Part shown: one piece after another, positions 1 through 7,578 of the stretch | How the letters are laid out: each line of letters opens with the position of its first letter | Position numbering within the stretch: position 1 is the first letter of the stretch | Assembly (NCBI GenBank): GCA_030600605.1 | Contig: JAUVLT010000008.1 | Coordinates: forward strand, 1 to 42,097 | Length of the DNA stretch: 42,097 nt | Reading direction: 5' to 3' | Source of the DNA: Mycoplasmatota bacterium | GTDB lineage: Bacteria; Bacillota_I; Bacilli_A; Izemoplasmatales; Izemoplasmataceae | Position numbers and translations under genes: made by a program | The notes under the pieces: model-generated | Databases searched by the model: none | The model's input: the letters and a program-made list of their open reading frames with translations, nothing else | What the model was told of the DNA's origin: nothing

Positions 1-1114
1 TATCCACTGCGTCCATAAATTCATTGGTAATAGCAACTGATATATTAGCTCCAGATAAGAATTCTGAGTTATTTACTTCATAATGTCCACCTTTATTGAT
101 TCTTTCAAAAGCAGAATCAACAATCTCTTTAGTAAAAATACCTGGAGTTATATTTGTTTGTTCTAATATGTATTCATTTATTTGAATTTCTGATTCACTT
201 AAAGGAACAAATCTTAATTTTGCTTTTGCAGCAGCAATAATTGAAGGTTCTTTTATTGTATCTATTAAAAATTGAAGAATTATAGGGTTTTGCATCTTGG
301 AAATAATAAATTCAACGATATCAGGATGCCAATCAGATAACATAATCATCTGTGCTCCTCTTCGTGAACCGCCTTGTTCAACTAAATGAGTTAATTCTGA
401 TAAATCGTGTAACCAACTTACTGCACCGCTAGATTTACCGTTTACTCCTTTGGCTAAAGAGTTTTTTGGTCTTAATGAAGAACCGTTAGTTCCAACTCCA
501 CCACCACGGCTCATTATTTCCATAACTTGTTTACGATGATCACTTATTCCACCACGAGAATCATGAATAAATGGCATAACAAAACAGTTAAAATATGTTA
601 CATTAGTATTGCTTCCTGCTCCAAATAGAACTCTTCCAGCAGGGACTAAATTCAAATTCGATACTTCATCATAAAAGTCTTTTATTGTTTGCTCATCTTC
701 ATCTTCACCGAGGTGATGAGCTACTCTTTTAGCTATTTGTTCAAAATATAACTCTAAAGGTTTATCAATGATTCTTTTAGATCTAACAACACATCCATTA
801 GAATCAGCATCTTCAGCGTTATTTATGTAGTTAGCTTCTAATTGAATTTTTACATAATCACCATTAATCTCTAAAATATTCCCAATTCCTCTTGCAGGGA
901 ATTTGGGATCATTTTTAACGATAGTAATAACTAAATCGCCTATCGACAACGTTTCTAAGGATAAATCTTTTTGGGTATACCTATCAAGCATAACTAATCT
1001 TGAAACACCAGAAAAGGTTTTTTCCATGTCATCAGTTATTGGAAACAAATGTGGAAAACCATTTGTAATATCATTATTTATTTTTTTAATTAAATCAACA
1101 TTATATTTTCTCAT
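1..1114 (-). CDS. nrdJ: Class II (adenosylcobalamin-dependent) ribonucleotide reductase, N-terminal 371 residues
   Basis: Makes deoxyribonucleotides from ribonucleotides in the cytoplasm, using a radical generated from coenzyme B12 and therefore no oxygen. The reverse strand reads without a stop from an ATG at 1114-1112 to the window edge, so the C-terminus is missing. Recognisable class II motifs are TYFNCF (Cys177, the expected N-terminal redox cysteine), SRGGGVGTNGSSLRP (about 202-216) and GGSRRGAQMIML (about 248-259). Residues 55-115 carry an insertion-like beta-rich segment (SIGDLVITI onward) before the catalytic barrel. A GGGGG-type ribosome site lies just upstream (plus-strand 1123-1128). 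The finger-loop cysteine and the C-terminal CxxC tail lie outside the window. It is divergent from cdaA and has no visible partner gene here. Family call is secure; NDP versus NTP substrate is not decided. Confidence 0.92.
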   Translation of the reverse strand, partial: MRKYNVDLIKKINNDITNGFPHLFPITDDMEKTFSGVSRLVMLDRYTQKDLSLETLSIGDLVITIVKNDPKFPARGIGNILEINGDYVKIQLEANYINNAEDADSNGCVVRSKRIIDKPLELYFEQIAKRVAHHLGEDEDEQTIKDFYDEVSNLNLVPAGRVLFGAGSNTNVTYFNCFVMPFIHDSRGGISDHRKQVMEIMSRGGGVGTNGSSLRPKNSLAKGVNGKSSGAVSWLHDLSELTHLVEQGGSRRGAQMIMLSDWHPDIVEFIISKMQNPIILQFLIDTIKEPSIIAAAKAKLRFVPLSESEIQINEYILEQTNITPGIFTKEIVDSAFERINKGGHYEVNNSEFLSGANISVAITNEFMDAVD

Positions 1115-1400
1115 CTGTATAAGCCCCCTAAAAAATAAGAGAATGTAAATTAATTATATAATAAGATAAATTTTAATAACAGTCTTGACATTTTACCAAC
1201 ACTGTGAAATCGCTTTATTAAAGGAAAAAAAATATAATAAATAAATTTATATACAAAAAAACATATATTATTACCTATTTATTATAACAATAACAATGTT
1301 ATATGAAAATAAATATATTTTTGTTCTATTATAAAATTCGGTAATTTTATGTATTAATGCTTTTACAAATTGTGTATAATTATGAAGAAGGAGTGATATT
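1115..1400. other. Divergent intergenic region between nrdJ and cdaA
   Basis: 286 bases, very AT-rich, with no gene that I can support. The plus strand has a TATAAT at 1375-1380, but it lies too close to the cdaA ribosome site (1388-1393) to be a convincing promoter, because the start of transcription would fall on the Shine-Dalgarno. I see no NrdR-box pair and no cobalamin riboswitch-like core upstream of nrdJ. Open frames in this stretch are low-complexity shadows. Confidence 0.5.
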
Positions 1401-2129
1401 ATGAGCAATTTTGATTTATTAGTTATCAATATATATCTTCTAGCTATTTTTACAATACTGGTAAAAACAAAAACAATTACACAGGTATATCGTTTACTTA
1501 AGCTTTTGAATGTTTCATTGTTCATATATCTAATAATAGTTATATTTCAAGAAAATGTAACGTTTCCTCATGCTTTTATAGCTGTTCCTATTCTATTATT
1601 AGTGGGTATTATAGTTCAAACTGAAGTAATCTTAATATTAAATAAATTAGGAATAAAACGACGTTCTTTATTTAATAATTCACTAGAAGATAACATAAAA
1701 ATTGAATTAATAAAAAGTATTGATCATTTAAGTGGTAAAAAAATTGGAGCTTTAATTACATTTGAAAAAAATACTTCAATGGATGAATTCATTGAAAACG
1801 CATTTAAAGTAGGAGCAACATTAAATAGTGAGTTGTTGTCATCTATATTTTATCCAAGCACACCATTACATGATGGTGCGGTAATAATAAGAAAGAATCA
1901 AATAGTATGTGCAGGAGCTTATTATCCACCAACTGAGCGATTAGACATTCCTAAACAACTTGGGTCGAGACATCGAGCAGCTATAGGAATAAGTGAAATT
2001 TCAGACTCATTAACAATCATTGTTAGTGAAGAAACAGGTAATATTAGTGTTTCTGTTGATGGATACTTAGATTTAGATATTAGTAAGGAATCTTTATTGT
2101 TATATTTAGAAAAACATTTACAAAATTAA
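1401..2129 (+). CDS. cdaA: Membrane diadenylate cyclase CdaA/DacA
   Basis: Condenses two ATP into the second messenger cyclic di-AMP, which in this kind of bacterium controls potassium and osmolyte transport and wall stress. Residues 6-80 form about three hydrophobic membrane segments, followed by the DAC domain at about 95-235. The domain has both catalytic signatures: LHDGAVII (DGA at 158-160) and GSRHRAAIG (RHR at 190-192). Length is 242 residues, slightly shorter than typical CdaA (about 270), mainly at the C-terminal tail. The ATG has an AAGGAG site 7 bases upstream. The usual partner gene cdaR (ybbR) is absent; a hairpin terminator follows directly, so the gene is probably transcribed alone. 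No glmM or cdaR is in the window. Confidence 0.95.
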   Translation: MSNFDLLVINIYLLAIFTILVKTKTITQVYRLLKLLNVSLFIYLIIVIFQENVTFPHAFIAVPILLLVGIIVQTEVILILNKLGIKRRSLFNNSLEDNIKIELIKSIDHLSGKKIGALITFEKNTSMDEFIENAFKVGATLNSELLSSIFYPSTPLHDGAVIIRKNQIVCAGAYYPPTERLDIPKQLGSRHRAAIGISEISDSLTIIVSEETGNISVSVDGYLDLDISKESLLLYLEKHLQN

Positions 2130-2149
2130 AAGCCCTTGTGGCTTTTTTT
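2128..2149 (+). terminator. Rho-independent terminator of cdaA
   Basis: Stem AAAAGCC (2128-2134), loop CTTGT, stem GGCTTTT (2140-2146), with the T-run continuing to 2149. The stem begins inside the cdaA stop codon. Confidence 0.8.
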
Positions 2150-2177
2150 ATTAATGATATTATCATTTTCCGAAATA

Positions 2178-2186
2178 TGATATAAT
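2178..2186 (+). promoter_or_regulatory. Extended -10 promoter for the flavoprotein unit
   Basis: TGATATAAT is a perfect TGn-TATAAT extended -10. The -35 region (about 2158-2163, TATTAT) is weak, as is common with extended -10 promoters. It lies between the cdaA terminator and the next start codon, about 30 bases before the ATG at 2217. Confidence 0.5.
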
Positions 2187-2216
2187 AAATAGTAATATTA
2201 GAAATTAGGTGATGTT

Positions 2217-4553
2217 ATGGAAAAATACGATGTAGTTATTATTGGTGGAGGACTTGGAAGCCTTACAACAGCGACTTATTTGTCGAAACGTTTACGTAAT
2301 GTTGCTGTTTTTGAACAAGGAAAGCGCAAAAAAATGCAAAGCTATACTAATCGTTTAAAAGATTCTAATAATAACAAGTATGAATTTAAGTTTTACAATT
2401 ACGATATTGGTGGAGTACATCAAGGTGATTTATTCTATGAATATACTAAAAGATGCGGATTAGAAAATAATTTTGATTATTTTGACAATCCTTTTGCTAT
2501 GATTATAGATAAAAATAGAAGAATTGTAAAAAGACCAAATGATTTTAATAATTATCTTATCTATTTAGTAAGATATTATCCTAAACAACGCGATCAAATC
2601 CATTTATTATTTGATGATATTTTAAGATATCATAAAGATTACAAAGAACAAAAGTTAGCAAGATTAAATAATTTGGAATATACTCTTCCATCTATAATGA
2701 TCGAATTAGGAGATCAAAACCTCCTATCAGTGTTAAATAAGTATTTTGATAATGAGGATTTGATAAATGAGTTTTCATTAGTTTATGATTCTGTAGGAAT
2801 ACCATTACATGAAATTAATGCTTATAACTATTTTGTTAAATGGTTTGATACTTTTATTGATGGATCTCATTTTATTAAGACATCTTTTGATAAGATTGTT
2901 AAGACATTTTCCAATGAAATTTCAAAAACAAGAGAGAAGATTTTTACAAATAGAAAAATAGATAAATTTATTATTGAAGACAATGTAATTGTTAAGATTA
3001 TTGATGCTGAAGGTGTTGAGATTCAAGCAAAGCATTATGTAATCAATATGAGAATTGATGATTTTGTAGAGCAATACATGCCAGAAAATCAAGATGTTTT
3101 AGAAAAATTTTCAAATATGTATTGTACTGTACAAAATAAAACAATGATTAATCAAGTGTATATTGGATTAAGTAAAGATGCTAAAACGCTTGGAATTAAG
3201 GAAAAACATTACTTGTTTAGTGAAATTCCAGAAGATGATATTAGAATTCTTAGTTTAGTAAATTATAGAGAGATTGATAAAACTAGTTGTCCAAAGGGAT
3301 TTGGAGCATTGTTAGTAGAGTTTATTGATGATGATATACCTCGAAAACAAAAACTTAATCAAGTGATTGATCAGGTAGTTAAATACTTTCCTAACATTAT
3401 CGATAATATTGCGGTAAGTAAGATTGGAAAGAAAAGAGAGTATTTTGGTGGAATATCTAATAAAGAGTATTGGAAAAACAAGACGATAAATGATTTATTT
3501 GATATTGATGATTATAGCGCTACTAACCCGTTTTCCAATAGTTACTTTATTGGCGCTTGGGTTAAACCAGAAGCAGGGATTTCGGGAATTATTCAAACAG
3601 GTGTTGAATATGGAGACATTATTGATGATTTAATTTATCATGGAGATGATGAAGAATATTTTATAACACACGATGAATTAATGGCTATAATAGTACATCA
3701 ATACATTCCTAATGCTTTAGGAAAGCAGGAAAAAAACATTCAATTCTTTATTGGGAAGGATTCATATTATATTCGTACAAAGGCAAAACATCATCGTGTT
3801 TACAAGGGAGTAAGTGACATTTCAGATATTATTATTATTGCAACTAATGAATGTCTTTATGATTTAAGTGTGGGTAATACAACGCTGGAAAAGGTCTTGG
3901 ATAAAGGAATATTAGAATACGTTGGCGATCGTGAATTTCTTGAAGAAGTTATTGAAGCATTTGATATGGGAATAGAAATAGAAAGTACACCAAGGTATCA
4001 ATATGTACAAGGAAAACACGGGTTAAAGTTTATGTTAGCGATAATTATGATACTAATATTATCTAATCTGCTTGCTAATTATCATAACTACTTAATTGTT
4101 GCTCCAACAACATTGGTATTATTAGGTGGAATAATATACTGGAAATACCGTATTTATAAGTTTATTACTATATTTGAATATGTAACATTAGGGATTTATG
4201 CAATAATAAGTATCTTAAGTATTTTTATACCAGAATTAAATACTTTTAAAGATAGTAGATATACATTATTGTTTTTCGCAATGTTTTGGTTAATGACTTG
4301 GTTAATCAATATACCGATTGCTTTTAACTATATTAAATATGATTACCGCACAGATTACACAAGAACAAAACTTTTTAAATCAATGTGTGGCGGACTAACA
4401 TTTATTTGGGGAATGATTTTCTTAATTGTTGCATTATTAAGTTTTTCATTAATTAGAAGTTATTCTTCATTAAGTTATTATTTAGCCATTTTAGGGCTAT
4501 ATCTAACATATTATTATCCAAATTCATATATTAAAGGAACTATTGATAAATAG
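2217..4553 (+). CDS. Membrane-anchored FAD-dependent oxidoreductase (phytoene-desaturase-like) with SCP2-like middle domain
   Basis: Three parts are visible. Residues 1-475 are a flavoprotein amine-oxidase/CrtI-type fold, with the dinucleotide-binding motif VVIIGGGLGSLTTA (about 6-19) and a C-terminal flavin-contact stretch, FIGAWVKPEAGISG (about 444-457). Residues about 485-590 resemble an SCP2 lipid-carrier fold (pattern TNECLYDL, then LEKVLDKGILEYVGD). Residues 603-778 contain about six transmembrane helices. Relatives of the first domain desaturate, saturate or isomerise carotenoids and other hydrophobic polyenes; the real substrate is unknown. At 778 residues it is far longer than ordinary CrtI proteins (about 500). 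Start ATG follows a TTAGGTGATG ribosome site. It is followed after 15 bases by the PAS/GGDEF-like gene, so the two are probably cotranscribed. The SCP2-like assignment is my inference from pattern only. Confidence 0.72.
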   Translation: MEKYDVVIIGGGLGSLTTATYLSKRLRNVAVFEQGKRKKMQSYTNRLKDSNNNKYEFKFYNYDIGGVHQGDLFYEYTKRCGLENNFDYFDNPFAMIIDKNRRIVKRPNDFNNYLIYLVRYYPKQRDQIHLLFDDILRYHKDYKEQKLARLNNLEYTLPSIMIELGDQNLLSVLNKYFDNEDLINEFSLVYDSVGIPLHEINAYNYFVKWFDTFIDGSHFIKTSFDKIVKTFSNEISKTREKIFTNRKIDKFIIEDNVIVKIIDAEGVEIQAKHYVINMRIDDFVEQYMPENQDVLEKFSNMYCTVQNKTMINQVYIGLSKDAKTLGIKEKHYLFSEIPEDDIRILSLVNYREIDKTSCPKGFGALLVEFIDDDIPRKQKLNQVIDQVVKYFPNIIDNIAVSKIGKKREYFGGISNKEYWKNKTINDLFDIDDYSATNPFSNSYFIGAWVKPEAGISGIIQTGVEYGDIIDDLIYHGDDEEYFITHDELMAIIVHQYIPNALGKQEKNIQFFIGKDSYYIRTKAKHHRVYKGVSDISDIIIIATNECLYDLSVGNTTLEKVLDKGILEYVGDREFLEEVIEAFDMGIEIESTPRYQYVQGKHGLKFMLAIIMILILSNLLANYHNYLIVAPTTLVLLGGIIYWKYRIYKFITIFEYVTLGIYAIISILSIFIPELNTFKDSRYTLLFFAMFWLMTWLINIPIAFNYIKYDYRTDYTRTKLFKSMCGGLTFIWGMIFLIVALLSFSLIRSYSSLSYYLAILGLYLTYYYPNSYIKGTIDK

Positions 4554-4568
4554 ACAAGGATGATGTAA

Positions 4569-5726
4569 ATGGAGTTATATGCTGTAATTACGATCATAAT
4601 AGTGTGGTTGTTGTTTAATCTAGTTTTAAAATTAGCAAATAAAATGAAAGCTGACTATAGTTATATAGTCACTTTTGCATTTGCACTAAGTCTGGGTTAT
4701 TTTTATTTCACAGATATGATTGGATCTACATACTATGATTACTTTACATACGCCCTAATCGGATTCTTTATATTGATTTTAATGATGAAGGTTTTAGTAA
4801 GTCTGTTTAGAAAAGATATTTCTACATTTGAGTATCATCAACTAGAGAAAAATCTAGCAGAAATCAATGAGATTACCGAATTATTACGAAAAAGATTTAT
4901 TTCAACAATAGAATTACTTAAAGATGGTATGTGTTTCAAGGATGAAGGAGAGGATTTCTTCGGAACTGACAAATTTATCGAATATTTTGGACTAGAAAAC
5001 AATGTTTTCAACCAAGAAATGTTTGAAGAAAAAATCTATAAAGATGATCTTCCACAGTATAAAAATATCATCGAAAAATTGACGAAAAAAAGACCTAATT
5101 ATACTACAACGTATCGTGTGAAAAACAAGGGTAATATTGTCTGGATAAAAGAGACGGGTAAGAAGATATTTTTGAATAAAAAAGTATCATTAATTTCTGT
5201 TATAAAACCAATGGACATTAGACAATTTCCTGAAAGTGAAATAGATGTGTTAAATCAGCTTCCTATCTACAAAAATATGTATGAGGAAATACAAAAATTA
5301 GTACGTCAAAAAGTACCATTCACACTATTGATGATTCACTTGTCAAACGTTCCAAATATCAATGAAAAATATGGTAGAGATGTAGGGGATTTAATGATGG
5401 GAGAATACTTAAAGAAACTACGTTATAACTTTATTAAAGATAACCATAGTTTGTACCGTGTTGGAGGTATAAATTTTGCCCTAATTATAAAGGATGAAAG
5501 AAAGGTTGAATTAATAGATAGAGCACTAACTCACGGAGGTGACTTATTCAATTTGACAATGGTATTTGGTGGGATAACACAAACTTTGTTCCCAAATCTT
5601 GGTATCTCTGAATCTCCTTATGAAGGGAAAAATGCTAATCAAGTAATTGAAGAAGCATTAAATGCACTTAAAATTACACTAAAGGATTCATATGATGCAA
5701 ATTACCGTTATTATGATAGGAATTAA
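4569..5726 (+). CDS. Membrane PAS plus degenerate GGDEF-like protein
   Basis: Three N-terminal transmembrane helices (about 2-22, 31-49, 58-80) lead into a short helical linker (88-112). A PAS-like fold follows at about 113-212 (pattern TTYRVKNKGNIVWIKETGKK), then a GGDEF-family fold at about 225-380. The GGDEF signature is GGINF (299-303), and the metal-binding aspartates of the preceding strand are replaced (MIHLSNVPNIN), so cyclic di-GMP synthesis is not expected. TM-PAS-degenerate GGDEF is the architecture of the c-di-AMP phosphodiesterase GdpP, but the DHH/DHHA1 nuclease half is missing: the protein stops at 385 residues. It may be a sensor or nucleotide-binding scaffold. It is cotranscribed with the flavoprotein and close to cdaA. 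No function can be assigned. Confidence 0.7.
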   Translation: MELYAVITIIIVWLLFNLVLKLANKMKADYSYIVTFAFALSLGYFYFTDMIGSTYYDYFTYALIGFFILILMMKVLVSLFRKDISTFEYHQLEKNLAEINEITELLRKRFISTIELLKDGMCFKDEGEDFFGTDKFIEYFGLENNVFNQEMFEEKIYKDDLPQYKNIIEKLTKKRPNYTTTYRVKNKGNIVWIKETGKKIFLNKKVSLISVIKPMDIRQFPESEIDVLNQLPIYKNMYEEIQKLVRQKVPFTLLMIHLSNVPNINEKYGRDVGDLMMGEYLKKLRYNFIKDNHSLYRVGGINFALIIKDERKVELIDRALTHGGDLFNLTMVFGGITQTLFPNLGISESPYEGKNANQVIEEALNALKITLKDSYDANYRYYDRN

Positions 5727-6093
5727 TAATTATAACTAATGTAAAGTTATATGAAAATTGGTATATTTTTATCACACTGTTTTAGCGGGAAACATTTATA
5801 AACATACTCAAACACTGCGTTGTGAATACTTATGTGGAAAACTCAAAAAACAAGAAAGTATTTCTTCTTGTGTATATATGACTATATTAATTTGAATAGA
5901 TTCAAAAGCTTTTAAATAATTTTGTCAAAAAACATACAAAAAAGTATATTGAAAATCATAATTATATTCACAAATAAATATTTGATGTAGTTTATAGTTT
6001 TCTTAGTAATTTCTGTGATAAAAATTTTAAAAAATTTTATAATTATTTGTTTTTTCTAAAACATTTTTACTATATTTTAAAGGAGTGATAAAT
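5727..6093. other. Long AT-rich intergenic region with DnaA-box-like sites
   Basis: About 370 bases without a credible gene. A hairpin without a T-run sits at 5731-5751 (TATAACT/AGTTATA) and a second at 5851-5870 (CAAGAA/TTCTTG). TTGTGAATA (5820-5828) and TATTCACAA (5965-5973) are exact inverted copies. Read as DnaA boxes (TTATNCACA), each matches at 8 of 9 positions. TGTGGAAAA near 5834-5842 is a third near-match in reverse. The stretch 5821-5834 (TGTGAATACTTATG) is almost the same as 34743-34756. From 5930 on, the sequence is nearly pure A/T. Confidence 0.45.
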
Positions 6094-6753
6094 TTGAAAT
6101 ATTCTACGATTATTTTAGCTGCAGGAGGTGGTCTAAGAACAGGTTTAAATATGAACAAAATATTAATTGAAATAAATGGGCAACGTGTCATAGACTACAG
6201 TTTAAATTTCTTTTTAAATGATCCAAATTGTGGAGAGATTATCTTAGTGGTATCTAAACGTGATTTTTCAAGTATGAGTAAAGATTACAAAAACAAGAAC
6301 ATTACTGTAATTTTAGGGGGCTTACATAGACAAGATAGTGTTTATAATGCCCTTAAAATAGCCGTTTATGATTATGTTTTGGTTCATGATGGTGCTCGCC
6401 CTTTTATATCTAATCACGCAGTTTCTGAAATTTACAAGAAATTGACAAGCTATCCTAGTATAACTTTAGGTGTAAAAGTTAAGGATACTATCCAGGTAGT
6501 ACAAGGAAATCGCGTTGTTAAGACGTTGGATAGAAAAAGACTGATTTTAACCCAAACGCCTCAAGGATTTGATAAAAACACATTACTTAAAGCGCATGAA
6601 CTAGCGGCGGAAGATGTTTATTATGGTACAGATGATACTGTTTTGGTAGAAAAATATCTTGATATTATGGCTTGTGTTGTAAATGGTGACTATAGAAATA
6701 TTAAATTAACAACACAAGATGATATTAAGATGTTAGAGGTAATCTTAAAATGA
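6094..6753 (+). CDS. ispD: 2-C-methyl-D-erythritol 4-phosphate cytidylyltransferase
   Basis: Third step of the MEP isoprenoid pathway: CTP plus methylerythritol phosphate gives CDP-ME in the cytoplasm. Signature elements are IILAAGGGLRTGLNMNK (about 6-22, CTP-binding loop with the conserved Lys), GGLHRQDSVYNAL, LVHDGARPF and TQTPQGF. Length is 219 residues, normal for IspD. I chose the TTG at 6094: AGGAG at 6081-6085 is 8 bases upstream, and the upstream GTG at 6085 overlaps that site and cannot be the start. The stop overlaps the ispF ATG by four bases. With ispF next door, two MEP-pathway steps are coupled; ispE and others are not in the window. Confidence 0.94.
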   Translation: MKYSTIILAAGGGLRTGLNMNKILIEINGQRVIDYSLNFFLNDPNCGEIILVVSKRDFSSMSKDYKNKNITVILGGLHRQDSVYNALKIAVYDYVLVHDGARPFISNHAVSEIYKKLTSYPSITLGVKVKDTIQVVQGNRVVKTLDRKRLILTQTPQGFDKNTLLKAHELAAEDVYYGTDDTVLVEKYLDIMACVVNGDYRNIKLTTQDDIKMLEVILK

Positions 6754-7223
6754 GAATAGGGCATAGTACAGACGTTCATAGGTTAGATATAGGGGAAAAA
6801 TTAATTATTGGAGGTGTAGATATACCTTCAACATTAGGTAGTGTAGGACATAGTGATGCCGATTGTTTACTCCATACTGTTTGTGAATCTTTACTTGGAG
6901 CTTTAGCACTTGGAGATTTAGGAGAATGGTTCCCTGATACTAGTGATGAATTTAATGGGATAAGCTCTAGTTTACTCGTTAAGAAGGTTATGGTTAAAGT
7001 AAAAGAATTAGGCTATAAAGTTATAAATATTGATTCGACAGTTTATTTAGAAGAACCAAAACTTAGTAATTATAAAGATCAAATGCGTTTGAATATAGCA
7101 AATTTATTAGATATTGATATAAATCAAGTAAGTGTTAAGGCCACAACTGGAGAAAAAGTAGGTATTATTGGCAAAAAAGAAGCGATTATGGCAGAAAGTA
7201 TTGTATTATTAGAAAAGAAATAA
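6750..7223 (+). CDS. ispF: 2-C-methyl-D-erythritol 2,4-cyclodiphosphate synthase
   Basis: Cyclises CDP-ME 2-phosphate to MEcPP with release of CMP in the MEP pathway; relatives are trimers with a divalent metal at the active site. The metal ligands are visible as D8, H10 (STDVHRL) and H42 (DADCLLHTV). The C-terminal SVKATTGEKVGIIGKKEAIM matches the family's CMP-binding and trimer-core region. Length is 157 residues, normal. It starts inside the last codons of ispD (ATGA overlap), so translation is coupled. The next gene follows after 25 bases. Confidence 0.95.
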   Translation: MRIGHSTDVHRLDIGEKLIIGGVDIPSTLGSVGHSDADCLLHTVCESLLGALALGDLGEWFPDTSDEFNGISSSLLVKKVMVKVKELGYKVINIDSTVYLEEPKLSNYKDQMRLNIANLLDIDINQVSVKATTGEKVGIIGKKEAIMAESIVLLEKK

Positions 7224-7248
7224 CTATTTATTATACGAGGTGATTTAA

Positions 7249-7527
7249 ATGAGCGTTTCAAAAAGATTATATCGAGTAGATCAAAATAAAGTTTTTATGG
7301 GTGTATGCACTGGATTATCAGAATATACTGATTTGGATGTAAACTTAGTTAGAATTCTTTTTGTAATTATCACCTTGCTTGGCGGTTTCACGCCTTTAGT
7401 TATTTATATTGTATTGGGTATTATTTTGCCTGTAAAAGAACTAGAAACAAAGAATACAGAAACAATAGAGGATGAAGTAAAAGAATATGATGAGTATGGG
7501 TATAATCCTGATGATTACAAGATGTAG
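7249..7527 (+). CDS. PspC-domain small membrane protein
   Basis: The family is named for PspC of the phage-shock envelope-stress response; many Gram-positive copies are standalone. Residues 4-60 form the PspC domain: KRLYRVDQNKVFMGVCTGLSEYTDLDVNLVRI-like core (cut here into KRLYR, GVCTGLSEY, LVRILFV), then one transmembrane segment (about 34-60, ending GIILPV). A short acidic tail follows (61-92). The ribosome site is CGAGGTG, 8 bases before the ATG. It lies between ispF and the MFS gene in the same unit. No other psp gene is nearby, so the role here is open. Confidence 0.85.
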   Translation: MSVSKRLYRVDQNKVFMGVCTGLSEYTDLDVNLVRILFVIITLLGGFTPLVIYIVLGIILPVKELETKNTETIEDEVKEYDEYGYNPDDYKM

Positions 7528-7578
7528 CAAGGTAAATAGATAAAAAAAGAAAAGAAGTATTTACTATTTATTACTCTA

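Noticed and set aside
903-1148. Plus-strand open frame opposite the start of the ribonucleotide reductase gene
   Set aside because: It lies antisense to a clear nrdJ coding region and has no ribosome site or recognisable protein.
1371-1380. cdaA promoter at TATAAT 1375-1380
   Set aside because: Transcription would start on the ribosome site itself and no matching -35 exists.
4569-5726. Active diguanylate cyclase
   Set aside because: GGDEF is changed to GGINF and the metal-binding aspartates are missing.
5727-6093. Chromosomal replication origin
   Set aside because: There are a few DnaA-like boxes and AT-rich DNA, but the boxes are imperfect and no dnaA, dnaN or rpmH is nearby.
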